64,000 bases of DNA from Aspidiotus rigidus (GCA_035079385.1 JAVHKY010000028.1:3968001-4032000); one strand, 5' to 3'; shown: positions 1 through 11,433, numbered from the stretch's first letter. Translations and numbers: made by a program. Notes: generated from the letters alone by a model not told the origin.

Positions 1-132
1 GTAAATATTTACCGCATCTGTTTGTTCAACTACTCTCTTTCACTTCTCCCTCTCCTCCCGGATTCTCGGCGCTCCATCGTCTGTCTTCACTCTTCTGTCT
101 GTCTTCGCTCTTCTTCTTTGTGAACTGACTGC

Positions 133-203
133 GTCGCCGCTGGGATTCGAACTCGGGTCTCCGGATTGGGAAGCCGTGACTCTACCCACTCGACCGCTGC
201 AAC
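133..203 (-). repeat. tRNA-like sequence, probable SINE head
   Basis: Read on the minus strand this 71-bp stretch has a B-box (GTTCGAATCCC), an A-box-like segment (GTCGAGTGGGTAGAG) and ends that pair at six of seven acceptor positions counting one wobble. The anticodon stem pairs at only about three positions, so a working tRNA gene is unlikely. A tRNA-derived SINE head, with its body running left towards base 1, is the best reading. No A-tail is visible because the window starts there. Confidence 0.5.
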
Positions 204-339
204 CTCACATCATATTCGATGTTATTTGTGCATAAAGGCAACCGTTTCCCACGTTATTCTCCAAGATTGCAAATTTTCTCTCATTCTCAAATAAATGAAG
301 AAGCAGAATAATATGTCTAAGTATATTGTAAGAGAAACT

Positions 340-690
340 TGAACGAAATACTTGATAGTATTGAATAATAATGAACAAAATATTAAAATGGATCGAAGCT
401 AATAATAATTGAACGAAATACTTCAAGAAAAATACTTAATACCATGGAAACTAGAAAGAGAAAAACTAGTTATGATGAAAAGAGAAAGTTTAATGAAATA
501 CTCAATATTATCGGATAATAATGAACAGATATCGAAATAAATCGAAGGTACCTAATTGAACGAAATACATAATAATGAACAGAATATCGAAATAAATCGA
601 AGCTAATAATATGGTAATTGAACGAAATACTTAATATTATCGAATAATAATGAACGGAATATGGAAATGGATCGAAACTAATAATAATTT
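340..690. repeat. degenerate tandem repeat, about 60-70 bp unit
   Basis: About five imperfect copies share the words GAACGAAATACTTAATATT, AATAATGAACAGAATATCG and AAATCGAAGCTAATAATA. Open frames across this stretch are by-products of the repeat. It abuts the truncated end of the Crypton-like fragment at 727. Confidence 0.7.
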
Positions 691-726
691 GTATCCCTTC
701 TTCTGAGCTGGCGTACGGCTGACGCT

Positions 727-1023
727 TTAGTAAAGACATTCTTTCGTAGCCTTATAACTGTGCGAGTTCCTCTTCAGGAAAAATGTAAGTTTATGATACT
801 TGGAAATGTCTACCTGTTCATTCTGTTGGAGCATCGTTTTTAACATAATATAGTGCGTCCACAGGAATGTGGGCGCAAGTGTTTTCGCCATTGATGAAAA
901 GTATGCCAGGATCGTCTCTTCAGAGGTGGATGAAGTATCATTATTTTCTCTCCATTTTAAAAACTCTGCAAACGCCGTTTCATATCGTTCTTTTGATTTT
1001 TCTATCTTGTACTCGTCCATCAC
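727..1023 (-). pseudogene. Crypton-like tyrosine recombinase, N-terminal core-binding fragment
   Basis: A 98-aa frame beginning MMDEYKIEKSKERYETAF. It resembles the SAM-like core-binding domain of Crypton/phage-integrase-type recombinases found in arthropod genomes: an F-x-x-W segment, then SEETILAYFSSMAKT, then LWTHYIMLKTML and VDISKYHKL. The catalytic R-H-R-Y half is absent; the frame stops where the 340-690 tandem repeat begins. It is therefore a broken copy, or a first exon whose remainder is lost. The family assignment is from motif memory, without alignment. Confidence 0.5.
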
Positions 1024-1266
1024 GAAAAAATCGAAACCTCAATGGAAACTGAATACTGAGACTGATTTATAATAGCGGAGGCGAATTATGAAATGAAAAC
1101 CACAATTGGAACTACTGAGACTTTATCAGAATTACGGCGGGGCGCACGAAACACGGCTGATAAGCCAACCGTCGAAACGTAATAAGAATCAGAATGCACC
1201 TGAATGCACCGCACAAAACACGGCTGATAACCTACCTTTCTACGACCGTATTTCATTAAAATAACA

Positions 1267-1382
1267 TACAGAACAGAGTTGGTAAGCAAGCGACCAACTC
1301 GCGCATTATTACGTCACTCGGCTGCGCCTCGCTCCGCAAACAACGCACTCGTTAATCGCTTACTTACCGCCTCTGTTCTGTA
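1267..1382. mobile_element. short MITE with about 30-bp terminal inverted repeats
   Basis: The ends read TACAGAACAGAG followed by (TTG/GCG)GTAAG(C/T)AAGCGA, inverted at the other end, over 116 bp. It has no coding capacity. A related sequence (GGCGGTAAGTAAGCGGTTAA) occurs at 44827, so this is a dispersed family. Confidence 0.6.
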
Positions 1383-3938
1383 ATCCTCTATAATTTTATC
1401 TGGTGGTGTTTGAAAAACTGAAAAAGCTATTATAATAACATTTCTTAATAAGTAATATCCTCAATATTATCTTAATATTAAGTGTTAACGGAGATACAGC
1501 CAGGTGAATGAACAAATACAGTTGGTGTCAAACTGTCAATAGTGTCGATAAGAAAATATTATAAAAATCAAAAATTGATCCTATCATGTTTTTGTCACTG
1601 ACACTAGCGCTTCTAGAGGAGCACATCCACATGCGCAAATAAGAAAAAGAGAAGGCCAAGATGAGAGTATTCTTCAATTTTATTCTTGTGAATCGTCGAC
1701 TCCTGGTGCCGGTATAGCGTGTCGCGTGGTTTCATCTTTCATCGATTATTGATCAGTTGATCACTCTGTACTGGTACTTGGTAGTAGGTACTTGCTTTCA
1801 AGAGTTGAAAGTAAAGAATTAGATTTTCAATCCCTCGTCAGCTCATCTTTACTGTTTAGTGCTCCTTGAAAATGTTTGAGTTTTTTCTATGTAAGAGTTT
1901 CTGATTTCTTTGGCTCATAGCCTTTGTTTTTAGCTTTAATAAAACTCCGCAGTTTCGGATATGTGTCTATAATTATGGACATTCTCTTTAAATTTACGTG
2001 TTTTTTTCAGCATAGAGTATATACTACATATATAGACCATAATGTAGATGGTTTTTTTTTCTTGCGATAATTATTTGAAACAGAAATGATCTTGTATCAC
2101 AATTCACAAAACCAGAAAACCTGACAAATTAATAAATTATTAATGTAGACTTTTTTTTCAAAATTGTTGCTGACTTTGTAAAGCTTTACTGTAGCATAAT
2201 TAGACATCTTTTCAATTCTATGATGTTTTTGTAACTCACTTTCGTATTTTCTGGTCAACAACCAGAACAACATTGTACTCTTCAGGACCAAAAACTACTT
2301 CATTCGGATTTGGAGGGAGAGGAATTCCTGGTACATTCATATTATTTGTAATTTAATTTAATTCGGAAATAATCAAAACAAGAAAACACTTGAAAAATAA
2401 ATAAGTGGCTGCGTCTCCACTCTTGAGCTATTCACCGTTCACGTGGTGGCTGTCTTTGTGTCTCTTAGTCTTTGTATTTTGTAAGATTAGAAAAACTAAA
2501 AATAAAAAAGCCCAAAAAGGCGTTGTCTGTCCCACAACTCCTTACTCCACAAAACCACAATCCGCAACCACAAGAGATCGTAATAAATGTAAATGACTAA
2601 AATCAATAAATCATCGTAGGTATGAGAAGAAAATCAGAAAAAAACTGTTGCCAATTGGCTGTTCAGTGTTAACTTTGTCCTTTGTCATCTTTGCAAACCA
2701 GCCAACCACGGAACCAGGAAATTTTTTATTTTTTTATTTTTTTGAACATCTCAAAAATACAATTTTGAAATCATGTCTTTTCCCGGCAACCGGTATAAAT
2801 AAAAGTATGAAAGATGTAACCCTTTGGCTTTGGGACTATTTATTAGTGCACGGGCATAAACGCAAGCGCACGCGGGCGACGCTCGCGGCAGCGCACATCG
2901 CCCATTAGAGCAAAATTTTTTTTACAAGTCCGGATGCCCGCGCCCGCGAGATTTTTTGCCCAAAGTAGAGTTGGCGCCTGCAAAGGGATTTTTTTCGCGG
3001 GCGCCCGTGTCCGCGGGATTTTCCCGAAAAATCAGAGTGCGGGCGCCTTAATGGAAGGCAGATTGCACCACATTCTTTTATTATTATATTTTACGCGTTT
3101 TATAGCGCTCCATTGACGCTAACTGTAAACTGAAGAACTGTTGCCGCACCCTACTTCAACAAAATGAATTGTGCATCTATTTTTACTGACACGGCAGGGT
3201 AGTTTGCGCACCGTTTTTCTCTTCAAAGTCCTCTCTTTCTCCAATGACATGAAACAGTCAAAATTTTTTAAGAGTTGTACATGTTTATATTCAGACGGAT
3301 AATCATCGAATAATTTTGAAGATTAGGTATTCCAACGCATTAATTATCTTCTGGTTTTGGTCAAGATTCTTATTTTGGGAAGGTTTGATTTCAAAACTAT
3401 CGTGAATATTTCGTTTCAGTAGCCAACAACTTTTTCCTTGAAGAATATTTTTGAAAAAAATATATACGAGACACGCGTCCTCGGCACATCACCAAAGCTC
3501 TATATAAGTTCTAGCACAGTGATTAAAAAGTCGTGTTTGAATAATTATTCATCAAATAATATCCTATTCATTTTCCTGATCATGAACGAACTGGTGATGT
3601 TTGTGATGAGTGGTTGAATCGAAAAACTCTGACATTGAATCCATGATAATTTCATCATTTATGAGAACAATTATAGTCAGCGTGACATTTGTAAACCATG
3701 GAATTTGGATGAATTTTGTCATATTCACGAAAACGAAATGCAAAAAATTTGGAGTTGTAAAAAATTTATCAAAAGCTCTTTCCGCCTACGTGTGAAGTAC
3801 AGAAAGTGCAAGTACTCGTAGTGGGTAAACAAATCTTTCTTTTTCCCGTACTCAGTTTTGTAGCTGGAACCGTCTTCGCTCACAAAAATGCAACTTTCTT
3901 TTACAGTGATAAAATTAAAACGAAGAGAGTGAACTAAC
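1383..3938. other. no recognised gene; GC-rich patch at about 2860-3060
   Basis: The stretch is AT-rich and carries no frame I can assign. Between about 2860 and 3060 the composition flips to GC-rich with repeated GCGGGCGCC words, unlike its surroundings. The 3' end of the minus-strand gene ending near 3939 may extend into the upper part of this interval (around 3700-3900), but no splice phase I tried stays open convincingly. Confidence 0.5.
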
Positions 3939-4964
3939 CAAATATTTTCCAAGCTGTGTTTTTAATGCAGGAACGAGATTAATGTATTCTTGTACAGTCA
4001 ACAAATCGATCTCCAATTTATGTTGGCGTATAGATTATAGCTTTCACTCCAATTCTTCCTTACTTTGTCTGATTGTCGCGAAATGTGACGCCAAACTTCG
4101 GCATTGAATTTGTTGAGTTCCGCGATGATCCGCGGCAAGTAAACAAGATTATTACAGAAAATTGTGACGTCCTAGCAAAAAAAGGAAGACGACATTGTGT
4201 TGAGCTTTGAAACACACCCAACAATTTTATTTTTTGTTCAGTAGTGAATTATCCTACAGATACGTACGTACCTTTGAACATAGGTTCTTCTCCCCAGTTT
4301 TTGTTATACAGTTTTTTTTAGATGCGTAATTTCCGCGTCGTATCTGCAAAGGTCGCATTTTGATTTTTGAACTTTCTTTTCTAAGATCTAAACTCTAAAT
4401 TTCATGTTTCAATTTCATTAACACCAGTTTGCAGTTCACGCACACCAGAATGTTCACTTAGAAAGTCGAAAATTCGAATTGAAATACACAAAAATATTAA
4501 TTGTGATGATAAGTGATAACAAAAATAGGACTGAAAGGAGATGGGTTTCAATTTTCAATTTTGTACTTTTGTGGTTGATGACTGGACTGCCTCTTTGACA
4601 ATCTGCATCAAATTCAGTCATCAAGTATGCAGAGTACAAAGCCGGGAGGGAAACATGATCAGGAGAAATAGAAAAGTACTGACGCTGAAGTTTCAAAAGG
4701 ACCCAACTTGATGCTATCAACCCCATGTATCGCAGATTTTCAGCTTCTACGTCATACAACGCAATATGAGTAAGCTTCAATTTTTGTGTCGCAATCGAGT
4801 AACATAAAGGTAAGGGATGCAGAGAGGGGAGAGGTACAAGAAATATAAACAGGGAAGACGGAGAAATCCATTGAACACATACCTCATCGAGGGCCGGCTG
4901 AATTTTATCAGTGGCAAGCTTTCTCTCCTTCTTCACCAAACAATAATATTGAGATTTTTTCACC

Positions 4965-5170
4965 TGTTTAGAGAAGCATTATTCCAACATCGATGTATAC
5001 TACTACTACAACAGTGTATAAGATTACGCATCAAAGATAAGATAGATATGACGTATTCTGTTTGTCATGATATGTGCAACATTTCCAGTCCACGGTTGGC
5101 ACATTACTCACGATGTATCTAGATTAGTAATTTGTGTTTCAGTACACTGAAAAACCTACTACCGGTAACA
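4965..5170 (+). repeat. 5' LTR of the BEL/Pao element
   Basis: 206 bp starting TGTTTAGAG and ending GGTAACA, identical to 11228-11433. It is short for an LTR and contains a CTACTACTAC run. It must hold the promoter and poly(A) signals; I see no clean TATA box. Confidence 0.96.
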
Positions 5171-5172
5171 TA

Positions 5173-5190
5173 TGGTCCTCCGGGCCGGAT
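5173..5190 (+). promoter_or_regulatory. primer binding site
   Basis: It starts with TGG two bases after the LTR (TGGTCCTCCGGGCCGG). Its complement would match a tRNA 3' end with discriminator A and acceptor strand CCGGAGG. This is nearest to tRNA-Tyr by memory (about two differences), so the primer identity is tentative. Confidence 0.6.
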
Positions 5191-5291
5191 AGAACAGCGA
5201 TTTATCCGTGAGCGAAACTTGCGCAAAAAGTTTTATTTTTTGTTGAATACTTTTGTTAAATTAATTTCTCCGTTGTGGTGATCGAAAAAGA

Positions 5292-8200
5292 ATGTCGGAA
5301 GAAGTTGAAGAGGCAAAGAAAACAATCGAAGAGCTGTCGATAACGTGCGAAATTTTAAAATCTGAAGTTGATTTATCGTCAGAGATAGTTCAAGAGGCGA
5401 TCAATAAGAATGACGAAAATGCAGCGAAGACCGAGATAAGTGATTTAGAATCTTACGAGAAGCAGTACTTCATAGCGTACGAGAAAATTCGACAGCATTG
5501 TAAGAAACACAATTTACCCGAAGAAGAGCACATGAACAATCGAAGAGAATTTACGAAGCTGCTGAAACAGACCAAGTCCACGGCTCAAAGTTTAATCTCG
5601 TCGAACCAAGCTGAGAAATCGTCATCATCAACTGACGGTAGCAGTATCAAGTTGAAGTTTCCAAAAATCGAACTAGAGGTTTTCTCGGGGAAAAAAGATG
5701 ACTGGATTGGCTTCAAAAAACTGTATACGGCGTATATACACGACGATAAGGACATCAAATTCATTGAGAAGCAGAGATTTCTACGCTCAAAATTGAAAGA
5801 TGAGCCTGCAACATTAATTGAATCGTTCCCCATGGATGGGTCAGCTTACGAAGAAGCATGGCAAGTTCTCTTAGATCATTACGATGACCCTCTTAAGAGA
5901 ATAGCGCGACACATGGACGCTATATTTAGAGCATCCCCGGCTAAAGGTCCACAACTAAGAAGTCTGATCACGAACTTTCGAGCGCAAATCACAGCCTTGA
6001 AAATAACTTTTGAAGAAAACAAAGATACCGATATACTTAGTCAGTTCGCCATTCACGCGTTTTTAATGAAAGCCGACAGGGGTGCCAGGTTAGATTGGGA
6101 AAAGGAGATGGAACGAAATCAAAAATTTCCTTCATTCGACGACTTCATCAAGTTCATGGAAGGAAGATGTAATGCGTACGAAAGAGCAATTGGAGCTGCC
6201 CCCCAACCTCAATCTACGAGTACCACGATGAAAGGCAAAACCTTTCTTAACAAATTCAAAGACTCCAAGCCCCATTGCAGCTATTGTCATCAGACTGACC
6301 ACCGGACTTACATTTGTGAGAAATTCAATAAACTTTCACCAGAGGAAAGAAACCAAGCTGTTCGTAAACGAAGATTATGTCCAAAGTGCTTTCGAGGGAA
6401 ATGCGATCGTAGCTGTCAATTTCGATGCGAGAAATGCGGAGGTCACCACAACACGCTGATACACTTCTCGCGCCCATCAGAAAGGTCAAGTACAAACAGG
6501 CCTGCCACAGATCGACGATCAACTTCAACCGAGGACTCGAAACCAGAAACTGAGAAAGTAGATGTCACTACATCAAGTGAGTCTTTAAACTTATTATGCT
6601 CTCTCAATAATTCAATGAATTATTTAAATGTTAATGAAAATGAATCTTTTATAAATGCAGCCTTTGGCTGGACTGGTAATTTAAACGTCGATTCCTCATC
6701 ATCTCTCTTAGCTACTGCTTTAATTTTAATTACTAACATGAACAACCCAGAAGAATACTTTATAGCTCGTGCTTTATTAGACCCTGGCAGCCAATTTAAT
6801 TTTATTACACTCGAACTTGCCTCAAAACTCAACTTGAATTATTTAAACATCGACTGTAAGGTCTTTGGTATCGGCAACATGAGCACGTCGCCAAAATACA
6901 TGACTTATGTTCAAATAAAATCGCGGAATGGTCCGTTTATAATGAATGCGACGTGTCTTGTAGTCGATGATATTGTAGATAAATTACCAAGCGAATTCTT
7001 CTCAATTGATAATTGGACCTTTCCTCAACATTTGACGCTTGCAGATCCGTCATTCAATGTACCTCAATCTATTGATGTATTATTAGGAGCGAGTATTTTC
7101 TGGAAGGTCCTCAAACCACAAACAATGAAAATAAAGAATATCGCTTCTAAAATCTTTGCTTCACAATTCGGTTGGTTAATAGCTGGAGAATTATTAGAAA
7201 GGATTACACCCATTAGTCATACGTTTTTACAGTTCGAAAATAATTTGAGTAAGACGGTAGAGCGACTGTGGCTTTTCGATGAAGAATCCTCAAGCGACCT
7301 GACTCTCGAAGAAATTGAATGTGAGGAGCACTTTTTAAAGAACTATGAGAGAGGAAGTGATGGAAGATTTTTAGTAAGGCTCCCTCTAAAAATACCTAGA
7401 GAAGAGTTAGGTGAATCAAAGTCACAGGCCCTCAAACGGTTCTACTCATTGGAAAAACATTTAAATAAAAGGGTGGAATTGAAGTCGGCTTATAGTCTAG
7501 GCATCCAAGAATATATCAATAAGGGTTATGTCAAATTGATCGAAGAAGATACCTTGCCTACTATCACATCATACTATATTCCACACCATGTAGTTATAAA
7601 AGAAGATTCGACCTCGACGAAATACAGAATCGTACTTGATGCGAGCGCTGCAAGCACCTCCGGACTGTCCCTTAATGACTGTTTAATGGTCGGCCCAGTG
7701 GTGCAGTCGGACTTGTTATCATTATTAATTCGATCTCGAATGTTTAGTTTTTTATTCTCTACCGATATTAGTCAAATGTATCTCATGGTGATGGTAAAAA
7801 ACGACGACACTCCACTCTTACGAATTCTCTGGAGAAATGACCCTTCAGAAAAAATTAGAACGTATGAGTTTACACGTGTACCCTTTGGTCTTGCATCATC
7901 TCCTTTTTTAGCTACAAGATGTTTGAAACTCCTTGCCGAAACAGAGGAAAATAATTTAGAAGCGGGTAAAAATGCCCTCCTATACGATTGTTACGTTGAC
8001 AATATATTAACTGGTGCTAATTCCATTGAGGAAACTATCTTAATTCGTGAACAACTCACCAAAATTCTCATTAAAGGTCAGTTTCTTCTGAAAAAGTGGT
8101 GCTCGAATCACGAGTCCATTCTTCAAGGAATACCACCTGAAAATTTAGAAAAGAAATTTCCACTGTCTTTCGGCAACGAGCATTGTATAAAAACTCTAGG

Positions 8201-10586
8201 TATGATTTGGATACCATCAAGGGATGAATATAAAATATGGGTCCATCTCAAAAGCTTGGAAAAATTTACCAAGAGGGAAGTATTATCTGTCATTTCGTCT
8301 ATATTTGATCCATTAGGAATATTAGCTCCAGTCACGGTAATGGTAAAATTATTCATGGAGTCTCTATGGAAGTTGAAAATAAATTGGGATGATCCCTTAC
8401 CAGAGGAATTTATTAACAGATGGTTAGAATTTTCGACCCAACTTTCTTCTTTAGAGACTCTCTCAATACCAAGGTGTGTACTCAATGAACAGGTAACTAA
8501 TATCGAAATTCATGGTTTCTCAGACGCTTCTCAGAAGGCGTACGGTGGAGCCATTTATGTCCGTTCAATCAAGGAAAATTCGGTATCAGTTCATTTATTA
8601 TGCGCTAAGTCGAAGGTTGCACCTTTAAAAAATACTACCATTGCCAGATTGGAACTTCAAGCTGCAGTCTTACTCATCGAATTATTACGATCAGTACTGA
8701 AAGCATGTGAGGGAAAATGGAATTTCCAGATTATTCGACTTTGGTCGGATAGTCAAATTGTATTGCATTGGATTTATTCATCTCATAAGCGTTGGCTTCC
8801 TTATGTAGCCAATAGGGTTAAGAAAATTCAAGATGAACGAGGCAACGCTATATGGGATTACGTCAATACTGAAAATAATCCTGCCGATTTGCTCTCTAGA
8901 GGAGTCGATCCCAGGGAGTTGGAAAACAATAAGTTTTGGTGGCATGGCCCTACCTTTCTAGTAGAAAATTCCTCAACTTTCTCAAAAGAGATAAATTTCA
9001 AACAGTCGAAACTACATCCTCCCGAAGTGCGCACATCTAGAAAAATTTGGACTTGCTCTATTACATTCAAAAGCTCATTCATTTCAAAATTCTCAACCTA
9101 TAGTAGAATGATAAGGTGTACTGCCTGGTGTTTACGATTCTTTTGGAACGCTCATTGGTTTGGACCATTTTTGTCTGGACCCTTGCAAACGTTTGAATTA
9201 CATCAGGCTCTTACAGTTCTCATAAAGGTTGTACAACGAGAACATTTTAGTAATGAATTGAGACTACTCACTCAAGGATTGAGCGTCGGTCCTTCTAGTC
9301 AATTAGTTGCATTAAGTACTTTCATTGACGCACTTGGGATTATACGGGTAGGAGGCAGATTACAAAGTTCTCATTTATCGTTCGAACAGAAATTTCCAAT
9401 TGTCTTGCCTTCCGACAGCATTTTTACACGTTTATTAATTAAAGATGAACATCTTAAGCATTTATATTCGTCGGTGCAAGCTATGAGATCGATCTTGAGG
9501 AGAGAGTTTTGGGTCCTCAGACAAGAATCGGCGATCAGAAATTGTCTACAAAAATGTATAACGTGTATTCGTTTGAAGGCTGACATCAAACAGCAAATGA
9601 TGGCTTCATTACCTAAAGCACGAGTAGTACCAGGCAAAGTTTTCCAAGCAGTAGGAATAGATTATACTGGGCATTTCAATTTGTTAGTTAGAGATGGACG
9701 CGGAAAACATCGAATTACACAAAAGAGCTACGTTTCAATTTTTGTCTGCTTCAAAACGAAAGCTATCCACTTAGAATTAGTTTCTAGTCAAACTACGGAA
9801 GCGTTTTTAGCAGCCTTTGACAGGTTTGTAGGCAGAAGAGGCTTACCAGAAACCATTTGGTCAGACAACGGGACAAATTTCGTAGGCGCAGATCAGCAAC
9901 TTAAGGAATTTTTTAAAATTCTTTTCGAAAATAAAGATAAAATAATATCTCATACTGCTATGAAAGGTTGCACTTGGCACTTTGGGCCTCCCTACGGTCC
10001 TTCTTTCGGAGGGCTGTGGGAAGCAGGGGTGAAGTCAGTCAAGAAGCATCCAAAGGCTACTATAGGGGAAACCTTATTCACTTATGAGCAGTATGAGACA
10101 TTGTTAATAAAAATAGAAGCTTGTCTGAATTCTCGCCCATTGATCTTAGAATCGTCTGACCCAAATGAGCCAGGTGCATTGACTCCTGGTCATTTCTTAA
10201 TTGGTGGCCCACTTACAGCGGTTCCAAATCCTGATATAACAAATGTGCCGATTAATCGACTCAAATACTGGCAGTTGGTAACTAGAAAGAATCAGGAATT
10301 TTGGGTTCGCTGGAGTCGGGAGTACCTAAACACGTTACAGCAACGTACGAAGTGGAAACAAGGAAAGCACGACATTAAAATAAATGACATAGTCCTAGTA
10401 AAAGAAGAAAATGTTCCTCCACTTCGTTGGCCCTTAGGTGTTATCGTCGACGTCCATCCCGGGAAAGACAACATTGTCCGTGTAGTGACCGTAAGAATGA
10501 CCCATAATACAGAAAAGTCATCCACAATTAAGGAATATCGACGACCAGTCTCAAAATTGGTATATTTACCTGTAAATGACGAATGA
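5292..10586 (+). CDS. BEL/Pao gag-pol polyprotein
   Basis: 1764-aa retrotransposon polyprotein (approximate residues). An N-terminal coiled gag with a DUF1759-like region is followed by a CCHC zinc knuckle (CSYCHQTDHRTYIC, about 330-345). An aspartic protease (A17/DUF1758 type) has active site LLDPGSQ at about 495. The reverse transcriptase has FSTDIS and YVDN at about 900. RNase H (GFSDAS, RLELQA, WSDSQ) starts at about 1075. The integrase has a zinc-binding region and a D-D-E core (GIDYTG, SDNGTNF, GLWEAGV), followed by the DUF5641 tail (LTPGHFLIG). Domain order PR-RT-RH-IN is that of BEL/Pao. No frameshift or stop was found. Two residues are unusual: YVDN instead of YVDD, and DPG instead of D(S/T)G. 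Confidence 0.96.
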   Translation: MSEEVEEAKKTIEELSITCEILKSEVDLSSEIVQEAINKNDENAAKTEISDLESYEKQYFIAYEKIRQHCKKHNLPEEEHMNNRREFTKLLKQTKSTAQSLISSNQAEKSSSSTDGSSIKLKFPKIELEVFSGKKDDWIGFKKLYTAYIHDDKDIKFIEKQRFLRSKLKDEPATLIESFPMDGSAYEEAWQVLLDHYDDPLKRIARHMDAIFRASPAKGPQLRSLITNFRAQITALKITFEENKDTDILSQFAIHAFLMKADRGARLDWEKEMERNQKFPSFDDFIKFMEGRCNAYERAIGAAPQPQSTSTTMKGKTFLNKFKDSKPHCSYCHQTDHRTYICEKFNKLSPEERNQAVRKRRLCPKCFRGKCDRSCQFRCEKCGGHHNTLIHFSRPSERSSTNRPATDRRSTSTEDSKPETEKVDVTTSSESLNLLCSLNNSMNYLNVNENESFINAAFGWTGNLNVDSSSSLLATALILITNMNNPEEYFIARALLDPGSQFNFITLELASKLNLNYLNIDCKVFGIGNMSTSPKYMTYVQIKSRNGPFIMNATCLVVDDIVDKLPSEFFSIDNWTFPQHLTLADPSFNVPQSIDVLLGASIFWKVLKPQTMKIKNIASKIFASQFGWLIAGELLERITPISHTFLQFENNLSKTVERLWLFDEESSSDLTLEEIECEEHFLKNYERGSDGRFLVRLPLKIPREELGESKSQALKRFYSLEKHLNKRVELKSAYSLGIQEYINKGYVKLIEEDTLPTITSYYIPHHVVIKEDSTSTKYRIVLDASAASTSGLSLNDCLMVGPVVQSDLLSLLIRSRMFSFLFSTDISQMYLMVMVKNDDTPLLRILWRNDPSEKIRTYEFTRVPFGLASSPFLATRCLKLLAETEENNLEAGKNALLYDCYVDNILTGANSIEETILIREQLTKILIKGQFLLKKWCSNHESILQGIPPENLEKKFPLSFGNEHCIKTLGMIWIPSRDEYKIWVHLKSLEKFTKREVLSVISSIFDPLGILAPVTVMVKLFMESLWKLKINWDDPLPEEFINRWLEFSTQLSSLETLSIPRCVLNEQVTNIEIHGFSDASQKAYGGAIYVRSIKENSVSVHLLCAKSKVAPLKNTTIARLELQAAVLLIELLRSVLKACEGKWNFQIIRLWSDSQIVLHWIYSSHKRWLPYVANRVKKIQDERGNAIWDYVNTENNPADLLSRGVDPRELENNKFWWHGPTFLVENSSTFSKEINFKQSKLHPPEVRTSRKIWTCSITFKSSFISKFSTYSRMIRCTAWCLRFFWNAHWFGPFLSGPLQTFELHQALTVLIKVVQREHFSNELRLLTQGLSVGPSSQLVALSTFIDALGIIRVGGRLQSSHLSFEQKFPIVLPSDSIFTRLLIKDEHLKHLYSSVQAMRSILRREFWVLRQESAIRNCLQKCITCIRLKADIKQQMMASLPKARVVPGKVFQAVGIDYTGHFNLLVRDGRGKHRITQKSYVSIFVCFKTKAIHLELVSSQTTEAFLAAFDRFVGRRGLPETIWSDNGTNFVGADQQLKEFFKILFENKDKIISHTAMKGCTWHFGPPYGPSFGGLWEAGVKSVKKHPKATIGETLFTYEQYETLLIKIEACLNSRPLILESSDPNEPGALTPGHFLIGGPLTAVPNPDITNVPINRLKYWQLVTRKNQEFWVRWSREYLNTLQQRTKWKQGKHDIKINDIVLVKEENVPPLRWPLGVIVDVHPGKDNIVRVVTVRMTHNTEKSSTIKEYRRPVSKLVYLPVNDE

Positions 10587-11214
10587 TTCATTTCATTTTC
10601 AGTCTCGAAGTAAATGGCCCACCAAAGCAAACTCTTCAATCAAATGGCGCGCCGACTGAAGAATTATCAGTTAATATTAATTTTGCGAAGGCACTTTCGT
10701 AATCAAAAAAAAAAAAAAAAAGAGCAGAAAAATTTTCTGTTTATTTTCATGTGATATTTTGTAATTTCGGAGAAACCCTACAAAAATAAAAGGAAGAAGA
10801 CTTAGTTCAATATAAAAAAAAAAGAGAAAATCCGATTCTAAGTGTCTTTTTAACGATACAAAAAAAAAAAATTTTTATGTTATCACAAGATATCCTATTT
10901 TATTTGAAAAAGCAGGTCACATTATTAAGTGTTTACCATTAGTGCCAATGGTACAGAAGAGAGTTTCAGAATAACCTGATATGTAATATCATTTAATTTA
11001 TTATTGGGCAATAAAATCCTGCAAAACAAGAGACGAATATTTATTTCATTTGAGAGCATCTCAGTCAATGTACATTTCACAGTTGTGATTACCTAATTAC
11101 ATATTCAATTTCAATTCTTCATTTGAAAAAATTATAATAAGTAGTAATATTTAATTTATGTAAGAAACCAAAATATTTGTTTATCATTCCGTTATTTGCT
11201 CTTCCCTAACTCGC
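10587..11214 (+). other. BEL/Pao 3' untranslated region
   Basis: About 630 bp between the stop codon and the purine tract, with several long A runs (for example near 10707 and 10860) and no open frame of note. Some BEL elements carry an env-like ORF here; nothing of that kind is present. Confidence 0.7.
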
Positions 11215-11227
11215 AAGAGGGGGAGAA
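11215..11227 (+). promoter_or_regulatory. polypurine tract
   Basis: AAGAGGGGGAGAA lies directly against the 3' LTR, the expected plus-strand primer of reverse transcription. Confidence 0.85.
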
Positions 11228-11433
11228 TGTTTAGAGAAGCATTATTCCAACATCGATGTATACTACTACTACAACAGTGTATAAGATTACGCATCAAAGA
11301 TAAGATAGATATGACGTATTCTGTTTGTCATGATATGTGCAACATTTCCAGTCCACGGTTGGCACATTACTCACGATGTATCTAGATTAGTAATTTGTGT
11401 TTCAGTACACTGAAAAACCTACTACCGGTAACA
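11228..11433 (+). repeat. 3' LTR of the BEL/Pao element
   Basis: 206 bp, base-for-base identical to the 5' LTR at 4965-5170, followed by the target duplication CACC. Confidence 0.96.

Larger units (their letters stand above)
4965..11433 (+). mobile_element. complete BEL/Pao LTR retrotransposon
   Basis: Structure in order: 5' LTR 4965-5170, primer binding site from 5173, single gag-pol ORF 5292-10586, purine tract 11215-11227, 3' LTR 11228-11433. It is flanked by a 4-bp target duplication CACC at 4961-4964 and 11434-11437. Comparing the two 206-bp LTRs base by base shows no difference. The intact ORF and identical LTRs indicate a recent insertion. Host location: first coding exon of the minus-strand gene. 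Confidence 0.97.

Noticed and set aside
205..739. Several minus-strand frames of 60-90 codons
   Set aside because: They translate the degenerate tandem repeat and are low complexity.
4454..4963. Continuous 169-codon minus-strand frame next to the 5' LTR
   Set aside because: Only its first part is an exon; a GTATGT donor ends the coding segment at 4883 and the remainder reads through intron sequence, with a better in-phase exon at 4567-4602.
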